A DNA stretch of 64,000 nt from Candidatus Kapaibacterium sp. Its GTDB lineage: Bacteria > Bacteroidota > Ignavibacteria > Kapaibacteriales > JAEUSM01. Below the pieces are notes generated by a model. It ran no database searches, had not been told where the DNA came from, and saw only the letters and a list, made by a program, of their open reading frames with translations. Location of the stretch: NCBI GenBank assembly GCA_016788785.1, contig JAEUSM010000006.1:372001-436000 (forward strand). The letters run 5' to 3'. Each line of letters starts with the position of its first letter. Position 1 is the first letter of the stretch. The position numbers were made by a program, and so were the translations under genes. Positions 37,067 through 45,280 of this stretch are shown piece by piece.

Positions 37067-38128
37067 TTATTGAGCTAACAAAGGATTTTTCATAAAGTTT
37101 TGGTCAGTAAGAGTATGTAAGAATAGGGTGAGGACTCGTTTTTCCTCAGAAGTAAGTGGGATGCCAAGTCCATTTGGTATTCGAAATGAACTATCTAAGG
37201 TTGGATGGTCAATCATCCCTGAGGAATAATGATCTAATACATCGGAAAGTGTTCTAAACTTTCCTGTATGCATGTATGGAGCAGTTTCGGCAACATTTCG
37301 TAGACTTGGAATGATAAACCTATATTCGTCTTTGGGGTTTAAGGTTATGGAAGCTCTTCCTTTGTCTTCAGGATTGACAATAGGTATACCATTATTTGTG
37401 AAAGCTTCATTGGTAAATAGTGGCTCTTTATGACATGATTCACATTTTTGTAAAAAGAGGGTATAACCTGCTTGTTCATCTGAAGTAAACGAAGCACCTT
37501 CATTTCGTTTTACTTTGTCGTATTTTGAGTCTGCTGAAACACACATCAATTGAAATTGAGATAGTGCTTTTAAAAGTCGTTCAGTATTAATATCTTTTGA
37601 ACCAAATGCCTTGTCAAAAAGTGAAGGATAGTCTTTATGATTTCGCAATTTTTCGAGAACATTTGCCATTGTTTCTCCCATTTCGTTATGTGCAGTAATA
37701 GGATTAATTGCAAACAAATCTAAATCTAAGACACCTCCATCTAACATAAAGAATCGTTTCCACGCCATATTTTGTACAGGCGGAGTATTACGAAGTGTCA
37801 AAAGGTCGTTTATTCCGTGTGAAAGGTCATGCCCATGTTGAGTAAAAGCAGAAGTTTGAATGTGGCATGTTGCACATGCAATTGTTCCATCGAGTGAAAG
37901 AATTTCATCATAAAACAACTTTTTGCCTAATAAAAACCCAGCCTCGGTGACTGGGTTTTTCGCAAAGTTGTAGGTTGGTTGAGGGAAATTCAAAGGTACA
38001 GAAAAACCTTTGAATTGTCTGTCTGTTGGTTGATTTGATTCTCCACACGATGTGAAAACAATCAACACTATTACGGTAACAAGAAAATACTGAATATCTT
38101 TTTTTAATGAAATAACAATACTGTTCAT
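37067..38128 (-). CDS. MauG/MbnH-like di-heme cytochrome c peroxidase family enzyme
   Basis: The product has 353 residues. The ATG at 38128, two bases after the MbnP stop, gives a lipoprotein signal with Cys28 in VFTSCGE; an upstream ATG at 38182 lies inside the previous gene. Two haem c sites are seen: CATCH (85-89) and CESCH (about 233). The APYMHTGKFRTLSDVLDHY segment carries the distal Met/His-type ligand region of the CcpA/MauG family. MbnH-type members oxidise a Trp of their partner MbnP to kynurenine to make a copper site, and the partner is encoded directly upstream, so that role is the best guess. A plain H2O2 peroxidase is the alternative. Confidence 0.88.
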   Translation of the reverse strand: MNSIVISLKKDIQYFLVTVIVLIVFTSCGESNQPTDRQFKGFSVPLNFPQPTYNFAKNPVTEAGFLLGKKLFYDEILSLDGTIACATCHIQTSAFTQHGHDLSHGINDLLTLRNTPPVQNMAWKRFFMLDGGVLDLDLFAINPITAHNEMGETMANVLEKLRNHKDYPSLFDKAFGSKDINTERLLKALSQFQLMCVSADSKYDKVKRNEGASFTSDEQAGYTLFLQKCESCHKEPLFTNEAFTNNGIPIVNPEDKGRASITLNPKDEYRFIIPSLRNVAETAPYMHTGKFRTLSDVLDHYSSGMIDHPTLDSSFRIPNGLGIPLTSEEKRVLTLFLHTLTDQNFMKNPLLAQ

Positions 38129-38129
38129 A

Positions 38130-38921
38130 TTAATCCATAATTTTTCCAAATTGAAACATGGTTGCATATTTATTTGCAACATTTACTGAATAAGGAGAAA
38201 ACATCACTGTTGGGTTTGCTTCAATGGAAATTGCTTCATCACCTTTAAACAAAGTTGAAATATCAGCGGAAATATGTACGTGTGGTTTATTTCCTTCTCG
38301 AATTTTCAAAACAGATGAACCAAATGGGACAGTAATTGTTTTAATGTTATTTAAATTTGGTGCATTGTATCCACCAAATCCCCCAATATGATATTTAAAC
38401 GAATTATTAATCAATCTTGGTGTTGTATACATTCCTTCTAAAGCGAAAAAAATGTAACCAGAATTCCAAGTCCAATACATAGATTTTGCTTCACCAGCAA
38501 CATCCAATACACCTATTCGTTCGCCAACAGGTGAAACAGATTTTGCAGAATCAATACCCAAAATGAAGCTAATTGAGGAGTAATCTCCTTCTGGAATATA
38601 TTGCAAGTTAATACTTTGTGTAATTATCTGTGCTTGATTAATAAGAAAATATGAAGTTTCTTTTGGAAGAACATATTGTGAACCGTTCGAATTGTTCAAT
38701 ACTATATTACTAACATAATATTTAAAATCTTCGGTAACAACTGTTATTGAATCATTCAATGTGAATCGTTTCAATAACTCAAATTCTTCTGAACCAAATT
38801 TATTTTCGAAAACAACTAAAAGAGAACCTTTTTTTGAAGAATCTGGAGTCGGATCTGTAACATTGCTTGAACAAGAAAGAACAAGAATTGAAAGTGCAAA
38901 AAATATAAAAAGTCTAATCAT
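38130..38921 (-). CDS. MbnP-like copper-binding lipoprotein
   Basis: The product has 263 residues with a lipoprotein signal, VLSCSS (Cys about residue 17). The mature domain shows the MbnP family layout: an initial LLVVFENKFGSEEF strand, the YYVSNIVL strand, SISFILGID, and the highly characteristic KSMYWTWNSGYIFFALEG with two Trp residues. The end contains PHVHISADISTLF, with His residues likely to bind metal. MbnP proteins bind Cu(I) after a Trp is turned into kynurenine by MbnH. Adjacent to the MbnH-like gene (1-bp gap), so the two form the known pair; no methanobactin genes are nearby. Confidence 0.88.
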   Translation of the reverse strand: MIRLFIFFALSILVLSCSSNVTDPTPDSSKKGSLLVVFENKFGSEEFELLKRFTLNDSITVVTEDFKYYVSNIVLNNSNGSQYVLPKETSYFLINQAQIITQSINLQYIPEGDYSSISFILGIDSAKSVSPVGERIGVLDVAGEAKSMYWTWNSGYIFFALEGMYTTPRLINNSFKYHIGGFGGYNAPNLNNIKTITVPFGSSVLKIREGNKPHVHISADISTLFKGDEAISIEANPTVMFSPYSVNVANKYATMFQFGKIMD

Positions 38922-38976
38922 AGAAAAATCACAGTAATAGTTACAACATCGTTAATTGACGAAAATAGAAGACTAT

Positions 38977-40926
38977 TTAGTATTTCCCACCAACTACCCT
39001 TTTATTTAGGCTGTTTGCATTTTCTGAATGTAACGGCACACCTTTTGGTTGTTTGTTCAATTTGGAATAATCCGTCAAAGAATTCATAAATGCTATGATA
39101 TCCTTTATTTCTGCTTTTGTTAATTCTAATTTTTCTGTCGGCAATGTTTGATTCTCTAAGTGAATCCCAATTCCTGCACCACCACCGTTGTTGTAAAATT
39201 CCATCACCTCTTCTAATGAATTATAAACCCCATTATGCATATACGGTGAAGTCGCATTAACATTTCGAACAGTAACAGTTTTGAAAGAGTGTTTGTAGAT
39301 TTTTGAACGCTCTTTCAAAGGACCCAAATATCGACCCAAATCTGGATCAAGAGTTTGTTTTCCTTTTTGGGCAGTCAATGGTATACCCAAAACTTCAGAC
39401 TCCATTTCACGATACATTGGAGGAACTGAACCATTAAAAACCGGAAGAAAATGACAAGTTGCACATCCTGCTTTTCCCAAAAACAAATTTGCACCTTTGT
39501 AGACAGAAGTTGACAGTTTAGGTGTTTCTTTTCGCATATACTTATCAAATTCTGAATTAAAACTTGTGAGTGATGCAACATAAGAACTTAGCACCTCTTG
39601 AATACGGCTTTTTGTTATAGGTTCAGTTTCATTACCTCCATAGGCTACATTAAAGAGTTTTCTGTATTCATCTATTGATGATATTTTATTGATAATTTCT
39701 TCAAAAGAAGTATCAAATTCTTTTTCTGAAATAACAACATGTTCTAATTGTGATTCTAATACATCAGCTCGTAAATCATAAAAAAATTTGTCTGAATATA
39801 CAGCATTGACCAATGTAGGTGAATTTCTTTGTACCGTTCCTTCAAAATTCATTGCAGCACTTTTTGGAAGTCCATCAGTGAATGCAAGTTCGGGTCTGTG
39901 GCAAGATGCACAAGCACGTTCGTTATTTTTTGACAGAATCGGGTCAAAAAACAACAATTCACCTAATCGTTCTTTTTGCGAAGAATTTTCAGCTTCTGTT
40001 AACGAGGTGAAATAGTATTTGTTCAAAAAGTTTTCAGAAAAAATCGAACGAGATTTATAGTTTAACGATTGTTTGAAAGGAGTTGTTTCATACACAAATT
40101 CAATGTGTAATTGTTCTTGAGCATCAACTAGTTTACCATATAACGGGTCAGCGAAATCTCTGATGAAACGCACTCTATCAAATTCATCAGGATTTTTATT
40201 CTTTTGAAGTTGAATAATTGATGTAGTTAGAAGTTTTTCTATTTCACCCTTTAGCTTTGGATTAACTTTTTGTAATTCTGATGAATATTGAATAAAAACA
40301 TCTTGAATTGTTTGCAAGGATATGTTAGTTTCAACTAAAGAATTTGAAGATGCTGGAGTATCAAACCCAGTTATAGTCAAAGTCATTATGCGAATCATTT
40401 GTAATTGCATCGCTTCAAAAATATTTCTATCTGAAAGTCGGATATTGGGTTGAAATCGGACAAATTCATCGACTTTGGTAATCAGTTTTGCAACCTTATT
40501 GCTCAATTCGTTTTTTGTTTCTGCGCTTGTCTCCAAATCATCGCTATAGACTATTTCTTCTATGGCTTGAAGTCCTTCAGGTTCTAATTCTGATAACTGA
40601 GCAAAGTTTCGTTCCAAATGTGGTAATGGCGGACCATTAACATAATCTTTAATGAAATCAGGTTCTAAATATTCTGCCAAAAACTCTATTTTTTTGTATT
40701 GTAAACGAATCGTTTTGAATTGATTTTGAATAGTTGATTGTACTATTGTTGGTTTTTGTAATTCTAATTGGAATTCTTTTAATAGTTGCAAAAAATGTTC
40801 TGAATTTTTTCTATAGTTTGCAAGAATGGAATCTGTTTTTTTTGGTGTTGAATTATTGAAAGAAAACAATAACATCGAAATACAAATCAATGCAAACGAA
40901 GACAATAGTAGTGATAGTTTTTTCAT
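38977..40926 (-). CDS. Di-heme cytochrome c peroxidase with N-terminal helical domain
   Basis: The product has 649 residues, about twice the size of a minimal family member. A signal peptide (residues 1-25) precedes a helical N-terminal region of about 250 residues containing EFLAEYLEPDFIKDYVNG and PEGLQAIEEIVY, which looks like the imelysin-type domain joined to peroxidases in Bacteroidota. The peroxidase half has haem motifs CASCH and CATCH and a SPYMHNGVYNSLEEVMEFYNNG segment. It lies 55 bp upstream of the MbnP gene on the same strand, so it may be co-transcribed with mbnP/mbnH. Function could be H2O2 reduction or maturation of a partner. Confidence 0.9.
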   Translation of the reverse strand: MKKLSLLLSSFALICISMLLFSFNNSTPKKTDSILANYRKNSEHFLQLLKEFQLELQKPTIVQSTIQNQFKTIRLQYKKIEFLAEYLEPDFIKDYVNGPPLPHLERNFAQLSELEPEGLQAIEEIVYSDDLETSAETKNELSNKVAKLITKVDEFVRFQPNIRLSDRNIFEAMQLQMIRIMTLTITGFDTPASSNSLVETNISLQTIQDVFIQYSSELQKVNPKLKGEIEKLLTTSIIQLQKNKNPDEFDRVRFIRDFADPLYGKLVDAQEQLHIEFVYETTPFKQSLNYKSRSIFSENFLNKYYFTSLTEAENSSQKERLGELLFFDPILSKNNERACASCHRPELAFTDGLPKSAAMNFEGTVQRNSPTLVNAVYSDKFFYDLRADVLESQLEHVVISEKEFDTSFEEIINKISSIDEYRKLFNVAYGGNETEPITKSRIQEVLSSYVASLTSFNSEFDKYMRKETPKLSTSVYKGANLFLGKAGCATCHFLPVFNGSVPPMYREMESEVLGIPLTAQKGKQTLDPDLGRYLGPLKERSKIYKHSFKTVTVRNVNATSPYMHNGVYNSLEEVMEFYNNGGGAGIGIHLENQTLPTEKLELTKAEIKDIIAFMNSLTDYSKLNKQPKGVPLHSENANSLNKRVVGGKY

Positions 40927-40947
40927 ACAATGGTAAATTTATATACA

Positions 40948-40983
40948 GAAAAATGGGCATTTAGAAACAAAACTAAATGCCCA
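40948..40983 (-). terminator. Rho-independent terminator of the PhoX-like gene
   Basis: TGGGCATTTAG, an eight-base loop, and CTAAATGCCCA form an 11-bp perfect stem. On the minus strand it lies 23 bp after the PhoX-like stop and is followed by TTTTTC. It separates this gene from the peroxidase gene that starts at 40926. Confidence 0.88.
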
Positions 40984-41005
40984 CTTTGAAGAAATTATTT
41001 ATGAA

Positions 41006-42928
41006 TTATTCGACGATAACTTTTTGTGTTTCACCTTCAGCAGTACGAATAAAGTATGTACCAGCAGAAAGACCAGACATATTGATAACATTAGAGTTTC
41101 TAATTACTTTGATTCTGTTACCAGATGCATCATAGACAGCAACATCAGTAGTTTTGTTCATTTTCAACTCACGGTTTACCGGATTTGGCCATACTTCAAA
41201 ACCTTGAGAAGGCAATGTAGGCTCATTGAAAATAGAAGTAACAGCTTTATCGAATCCAGTGATAGCATATGTTAATGAATTACCCCAAGGGAATGGTAAA
41301 TCTGCTTTAGGGTGTTGAGAATTAACGATGATTGATTTACCATCAGGAGTAGCTACAGCACCTGTTACTTCTGCACCATCAGGAACAACACTGATTCTTT
41401 TCAAATTCTCAACTGTCGGAGCATCGTCCATATCAAGTAGATACATTTCACAAGTATTATTAGTAACACCTTCGGCAACTCTACCAAATGAACGACCAAT
41501 TAAATCTTCTTGAATAATCATATAAGTTTTATTTCCAACAGTCATAAAACTTAAACCATCAGGAGATGTTAAATGATTATTTGGGTAATTTGCTGCAGAA
41601 GGAGATGTAGAATAGTATGGTCCACCTTCTAGGAAAGAAGTAACTTTGTTAGTTGCTGGATCATAGCAAAGTACTCTACCATAATAATCATTAAAACGAC
41701 CAACTCTCACTGAGTCTAAAATTTGAGCATCTGTCATAGTAGGTGTCAGCCATGATGGATTTTGTAATTTAACTGCTCCAACAAAGTGATCAGGAATTGT
41801 TCCTGTTCTTGCAACACCAGAATTAAAAGAAGAACCCCAAGAATCACGTCCAGTTTCAGTAAAATATACTTTACCATCTTTTTTACAATATGCACCCCAC
41901 TCTAAGCGGTTGAACATTGATGCACCATTACGCATTGCAATGTTTCTCATTTGCAATGTAGAATCAATGTTATTGTTTGGAAGAACAATCCATCCACCAG
42001 GTGCATCTTTTTTATAAGCATACAATGTTCCTTTTGTAAAATCACCAGCTACATCAGCGACGAATTTTGTAAATACTCCAGGTGACATATCTTCGAAACC
42101 ATACATAGTTCTGTTGTCAGGCATAATAACTCCACCTTCCCAACCGCCACGACCCCAGTTGTATTGTTTACGAACAGCTTTTGCAGTACGTGGATCAATT
42201 TCAACAAACCAGTTAAAGTTTTCAAATTTTTTGATAGTACGACCATTGTAGTTACCGTTAATAGTTGACTCTATAGTCCAATCAGCAGTATCACGAACAC
42301 CTTGACCGCGACCACCATTAGAAATTGGTGGATTTGCTCCCCAATAAATAGTATTTGAGCCAACAGATGCATTATCTGCATCGTTAGCAACGCGGAACCA
42401 CTCTTCCGCTGTCCAAATTCTACCATCAGCTTCAGAAATAATACCACCGCAATTCATTCCAGTTTCACCAACAGTGTTTGCGAAATCAACATTGAAAAAC
42501 AAACCAGTACGACCGTCAGGTAATGTTTGAGGTACGATAATCAATGTGTCGTTTGTTGGGTCACGACGAATTTTGAATGTAGTCATTCCACCACCATCAC
42601 CAATTTTGTCATCATTCCACACCATTTCGTGATTTACTGACAACCAGCCGATATCTCCTGAACCAGAGTTATCTTTAGTTAATCCGATAAAGTCATGCCA
42701 TTGTTTTGCAACAGCAGTTCCATTTGGCATACCGTTTTGGTCTAACGTTTGAACCAAATGATGACCACCAACAAACAATACTTGCATTGTCAATGGTGAT
42801 TTTGGTAACGTAACAGATTGAGCTGCCCATTCAACTGAAATTGTAGGGTCAAATTTGATTTGTGCTGTTACTTTTGCCATTGGACTTATTAGCAACATAG
42901 CAACAAGAATGAGAAGAGAGTTTTTCAT
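41006..42928 (-). CDS. PhoX-like (DUF839) secreted phosphatase with T9SS domain
   Basis: The product has 640 residues. The ATG at 42928 gives a normal signal peptide (KNSLLILVAMLLISPMAKVTAQ). The body is a PhoX/DUF839 propeller: GWLSVNHEMVWNDD, EWGAYCKKDGKVYFTETGRDS and SPDGLSFMTVGNKTYMIIQED contain the NHE, E and D clusters that hold Ca2+/Fe in PhoX. PhoX hydrolyses phosphate monoesters at the cell surface. The T9SS type A domain (FEVWPNPVNRELKM ... GLSAGTYFIRTAEG) shows export through type IX rather than Tat. Substrate and activity are unproved; some DUF839 proteins have no known activity. Confidence 0.87.
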   Translation of the reverse strand: MKNSLLILVAMLLISPMAKVTAQIKFDPTISVEWAAQSVTLPKSPLTMQVLFVGGHHLVQTLDQNGMPNGTAVAKQWHDFIGLTKDNSGSGDIGWLSVNHEMVWNDDKIGDGGGMTTFKIRRDPTNDTLIIVPQTLPDGRTGLFFNVDFANTVGETGMNCGGIISEADGRIWTAEEWFRVANDADNASVGSNTIYWGANPPISNGGRGQGVRDTADWTIESTINGNYNGRTIKKFENFNWFVEIDPRTAKAVRKQYNWGRGGWEGGVIMPDNRTMYGFEDMSPGVFTKFVADVAGDFTKGTLYAYKKDAPGGWIVLPNNNIDSTLQMRNIAMRNGASMFNRLEWGAYCKKDGKVYFTETGRDSWGSSFNSGVARTGTIPDHFVGAVKLQNPSWLTPTMTDAQILDSVRVGRFNDYYGRVLCYDPATNKVTSFLEGGPYYSTSPSAANYPNNHLTSPDGLSFMTVGNKTYMIIQEDLIGRSFGRVAEGVTNNTCEMYLLDMDDAPTVENLKRISVVPDGAEVTGAVATPDGKSIIVNSQHPKADLPFPWGNSLTYAITGFDKAVTSIFNEPTLPSQGFEVWPNPVNRELKMNKTTDVAVYDASGNRIKVIRNSNVINMSGLSAGTYFIRTAEGETQKVIVE

Positions 42929-42961
42929 ACAAAACACCTAAATGAAATAAAAATAATGATA

Positions 42962-42969
42962 CAAAATTA
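42962..42969 (-). promoter_or_regulatory. Candidate -7 box for the PhoX-like gene
   Basis: TAATTTTG on the minus strand is a perfect match to the Bacteroidota TAnnTTTG element, 33 bp before the ATG. No clear TTTG box lies about 20 bp further up, so the call rests on one element. An AGGTG purine stretch precedes the start codon. Confidence 0.4.
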
Positions 42970-43176
42970 GGTGTTTCTTTTCCCATTTTTCGTTATCAAA
43001 TTGTTATTTTTTTGTAACTAATTAGATTCTGTATAAACAACATTCGAATATAAAGAAATCATCATCAAATTGTTATCTTTATGTCAAGAAATTGTAAAAT
43101 GTACATACATTACTGTTTTAGCGTTCTATACTTGTATCATTTTATCTTCTAAGGATGAACTTCATTGAATTTAGAG

Positions 43177-43184
43177 TATATTTG
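43177..43184 (+). promoter_or_regulatory. Candidate -7 box for the exported-paralogue/cyclase operon
   Basis: TATATTTG matches TAnnTTTG and ends 26 bp before the ATG at 43211. The 282-bp divergent region (42929-43210) that holds it has no other gene. An AAAGG purine run lies just ahead of the start codon. The upstream -33 box is not evident. Confidence 0.4.
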
Positions 43185-43210
43185 TAGTATTATTTTACAA
43201 AAAGGTATTT

Positions 43211-43861
43211 ATGAAATTATACTATTATTTTCCTCTCTTATTGTTTGTATTTCTATTCAATTTTCTGTTTTCATACTCTCAGAATTATCAATTTCCGGAA
43301 AATGTAAAATCTATTTCCCAAATTATAAAAGATCTACCTCCATATTTAGATTCTTCAGCAACACTTCAAGCTGATTTTAACTCCGATGGCTTAATTGATT
43401 TTGCAATTGTGGTATCAAACAGCAAACATCTTATTGAAAAGAATTCTCCAGTGAATTTAGGTATTTATTTAGGAACATCTTCTAAAATATACTCCTTACA
43501 TACGACCTCAACTTCAGCTATTTTGCCACTTACATATGGAATGGAATCTACTTTTCCTTTTTCAGGTATGAACTTTGAAAAAGGTAAACTCAGTATTTTT
43601 CATTATTATGGAGAAGAAATTATCACTTCTATTGAAGACACCTATATGTATATGGAGAATACGTTCAATTTAGTTCAAAGTTCAAACAGTATCATCCAAC
43701 GTGATAACGATATGCTTACTACAACTGAAGTTTACAATTGGCAAAAAGGTATCAAAGAAGTCAAAAAGAATAATTTCCATCAGAATTTCAAAACTAAAAC
43801 TTCAAAATTTCCTGTAAAACCACTTTCTCCAATTACCAAACATATTCCAGGAACTATTTAA
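43211..43861 (+). CDS. Exported hypothetical protein, paralogue 1 (degenerate)
   Basis: The product has 216 residues with a signal peptide ending FSYSQ. A DxNxDGxxD calcium-loop-like motif (ADFNSDGLIDFAIVVSN, about residues 56-72) is followed by VNLGIYLGT. It matches the two genes downstream in length and order but has lost their CxxCGG pair (here ILPLTYGMES) and their HYGGSxERW segment (here HYYGEEIITS). The C-terminal tail is Lys-rich. Function unknown; family members occur in many bacteria. First gene of a co-directional set that leads into the cyclase array. Confidence 0.85.
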   Translation: MKLYYYFPLLLFVFLFNFLFSYSQNYQFPENVKSISQIIKDLPPYLDSSATLQADFNSDGLIDFAIVVSNSKHLIEKNSPVNLGIYLGTSSKIYSLHTTSTSAILPLTYGMESTFPFSGMNFEKGKLSIFHYYGEEIITSIEDTYMYMENTFNLVQSSNSIIQRDNDMLTTTEVYNWQKGIKEVKKNNFHQNFKTKTSKFPVKPLSPITKHIPGTI

Positions 43862-43880
43862 TTCTTTTCTATATAATCCT

Positions 43881-44591
43881 ATGAAACTTTTTACTTTCGC
43901 TGTTTTCAGTGTTCTTTTTCTTTATTCGATTTCTTTTTCTCAAACAACAGATTTAAACAATCCACCACCTCACGAAATTGATTCATATCAGTTTCCTAAA
44001 TCTATTACCTCTCTACAGACGTTATTTGCTACATTCCCCAAAAGGGTTGATACATCAGCTACAGTTATTGGAGATCTCAATAATGATGGTATTCAAGATT
44101 TAGTTGTTGTGATTACGTATCCATTTCTTGTAGATTATGATGAAAATATGCCCTATGATGGAGATGCAATGGTTCCACTCGCCGTTTATTTGGGAACAAA
44201 AGATGGCTATTCACTTTTAGTTCAATCAAATAATGCTGTTCTTTGTACAGGGTGTGGAGGTATATTTGGAAACCCATTTAGTGGTCTTGAAATAAATAAA
44301 AAGAATCAATTACTTATTTATCACTATGGTGGTTCTTCAGAGCGATGGGCTTATACTGATGTATATGAATTTCGAAATGATAATATGTATTTAGTAGAAA
44401 ATTCTTTTACAAATAGTACAACTCATAATATGTCTTACACTACTGTTTGGACAAACTATCTTACTGGTCAGCAGGAAAGTGTTTGGTCAAATGGTGAAAC
44501 TAAGAAGAAAAGATATAAAGAGAAAAAATCCAAAAAGAAATTGAAAATCAAACCACTAACCTCTATCGACAATTATGAACCTATCAACTAA
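43881..44591 (+). CDS. Exported hypothetical protein, paralogue 2
   Basis: The product has 236 residues with a signal peptide ending ISFSQ. GDLNNDGIQDLVVVIT (about residue 68) is a calcium-loop-like DxNxDGxxD. AVYLGTKDGYSL, LCTGCGGIFGNPFSGLEI and YHYGGSSERWAYTDVYEF follow in the order seen in small exported proteins of this family in many bacteria. CTGC could form a disulphide or bind metal. The C-terminus is a run of Lys residues ending in a PLTSIDNYEP tail shared with the next protein. Role unknown. It lies 19 bp after paralogue 1. Confidence 0.88.
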   Translation: MKLFTFAVFSVLFLYSISFSQTTDLNNPPPHEIDSYQFPKSITSLQTLFATFPKRVDTSATVIGDLNNDGIQDLVVVITYPFLVDYDENMPYDGDAMVPLAVYLGTKDGYSLLVQSNNAVLCTGCGGIFGNPFSGLEINKKNQLLIYHYGGSSERWAYTDVYEFRNDNMYLVENSFTNSTTHNMSYTTVWTNYLTGQQESVWSNGETKKKRYKEKKSKKKLKIKPLTSIDNYEPIN

Positions 44592-44607
44592 ATCCAACGT
44601 TCATTAC

Positions 44608-45270
44608 ATGAATAGAATACTTCTTTTACTTGCTTTTATAGTTCTTCCTACGTTACAAATATTTGCTAAAGAAACTACAGCGTATTCTTTTCCAAAAACT
44701 ATCTCCAATGAGTTAGAAATAGAATCAAACCTCCCTCAAGGATATGAAATGATAGGTTCTACTTATGGAGATTTGAATAAAGATGAAATGATGGATTTAG
44801 CATTGATTGTTGCAGATACCCGAGAAGATGTAGAATTTGATACACCAGTATATTTGGGTATTTATTTCAAAAATGCAAAGGGTTCATATGATTTGAATGT
44901 AGTTTCAACTACTGCAATGCTATGTTTTAAATGTGGAGGTGTTATGGGTAATCCATTTGCAGGAATCGAAATAACGCCAAAAGGAATTTTACAAATTCAT
45001 CATTACGGAGGTTCAGTTGAACGATGGGGGTATATTGATAAATATCGATATCAAAATGGTGCATTTCACCTCATTGGACATACTTACACTGAAAGTAGCC
45101 CCGATAGTCCCAAAACCAAAAGTACAGACACAAATTTATTGACAGGAGATCAAGAAATCATTGAAGATCCTAATATTGCCTCAAAAAAAGACAATGTGAA
45201 AAAAACTCGCTCTAAAGTAAAAGTTAAACCTTTAAAAACTATAGATTCGTATAGTCCTGGAAACTTGTAA
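44608..45270 (+). CDS. Exported hypothetical protein, paralogue 3
   Basis: The product has 220 residues. The ATG at 44608 gives a clean signal peptide (MNRILLLLAFIVLPTLQIFAK); an earlier ATG at 44575 would overlap the preceding gene and bury it. GDLNKDEMMDLALIVAD is the degenerate calcium-loop motif, LCFKCGGVMGNPFAGIEI the CxxCGG segment, and HHYGGSVERWGYIDKYRY the third signature. The tail ends VKPLKTIDSYSPGN like its sibling. Gaps are 16 bp upstream and 10 bp downstream to the first TPR-cyclase, so the exported set and the cyclases are probably one operon. Confidence 0.88.
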   Translation: MNRILLLLAFIVLPTLQIFAKETTAYSFPKTISNELEIESNLPQGYEMIGSTYGDLNKDEMMDLALIVADTREDVEFDTPVYLGIYFKNAKGSYDLNVVSTTAMLCFKCGGVMGNPFAGIEITPKGILQIHHYGGSVERWGYIDKYRYQNGAFHLIGHTYTESSPDSPKTKSTDTNLLTGDQEIIEDPNIASKKDNVKKTRSKVKVKPLKTIDSYSPGNL

Positions 45271-45280
45271 TTTGAATGAA

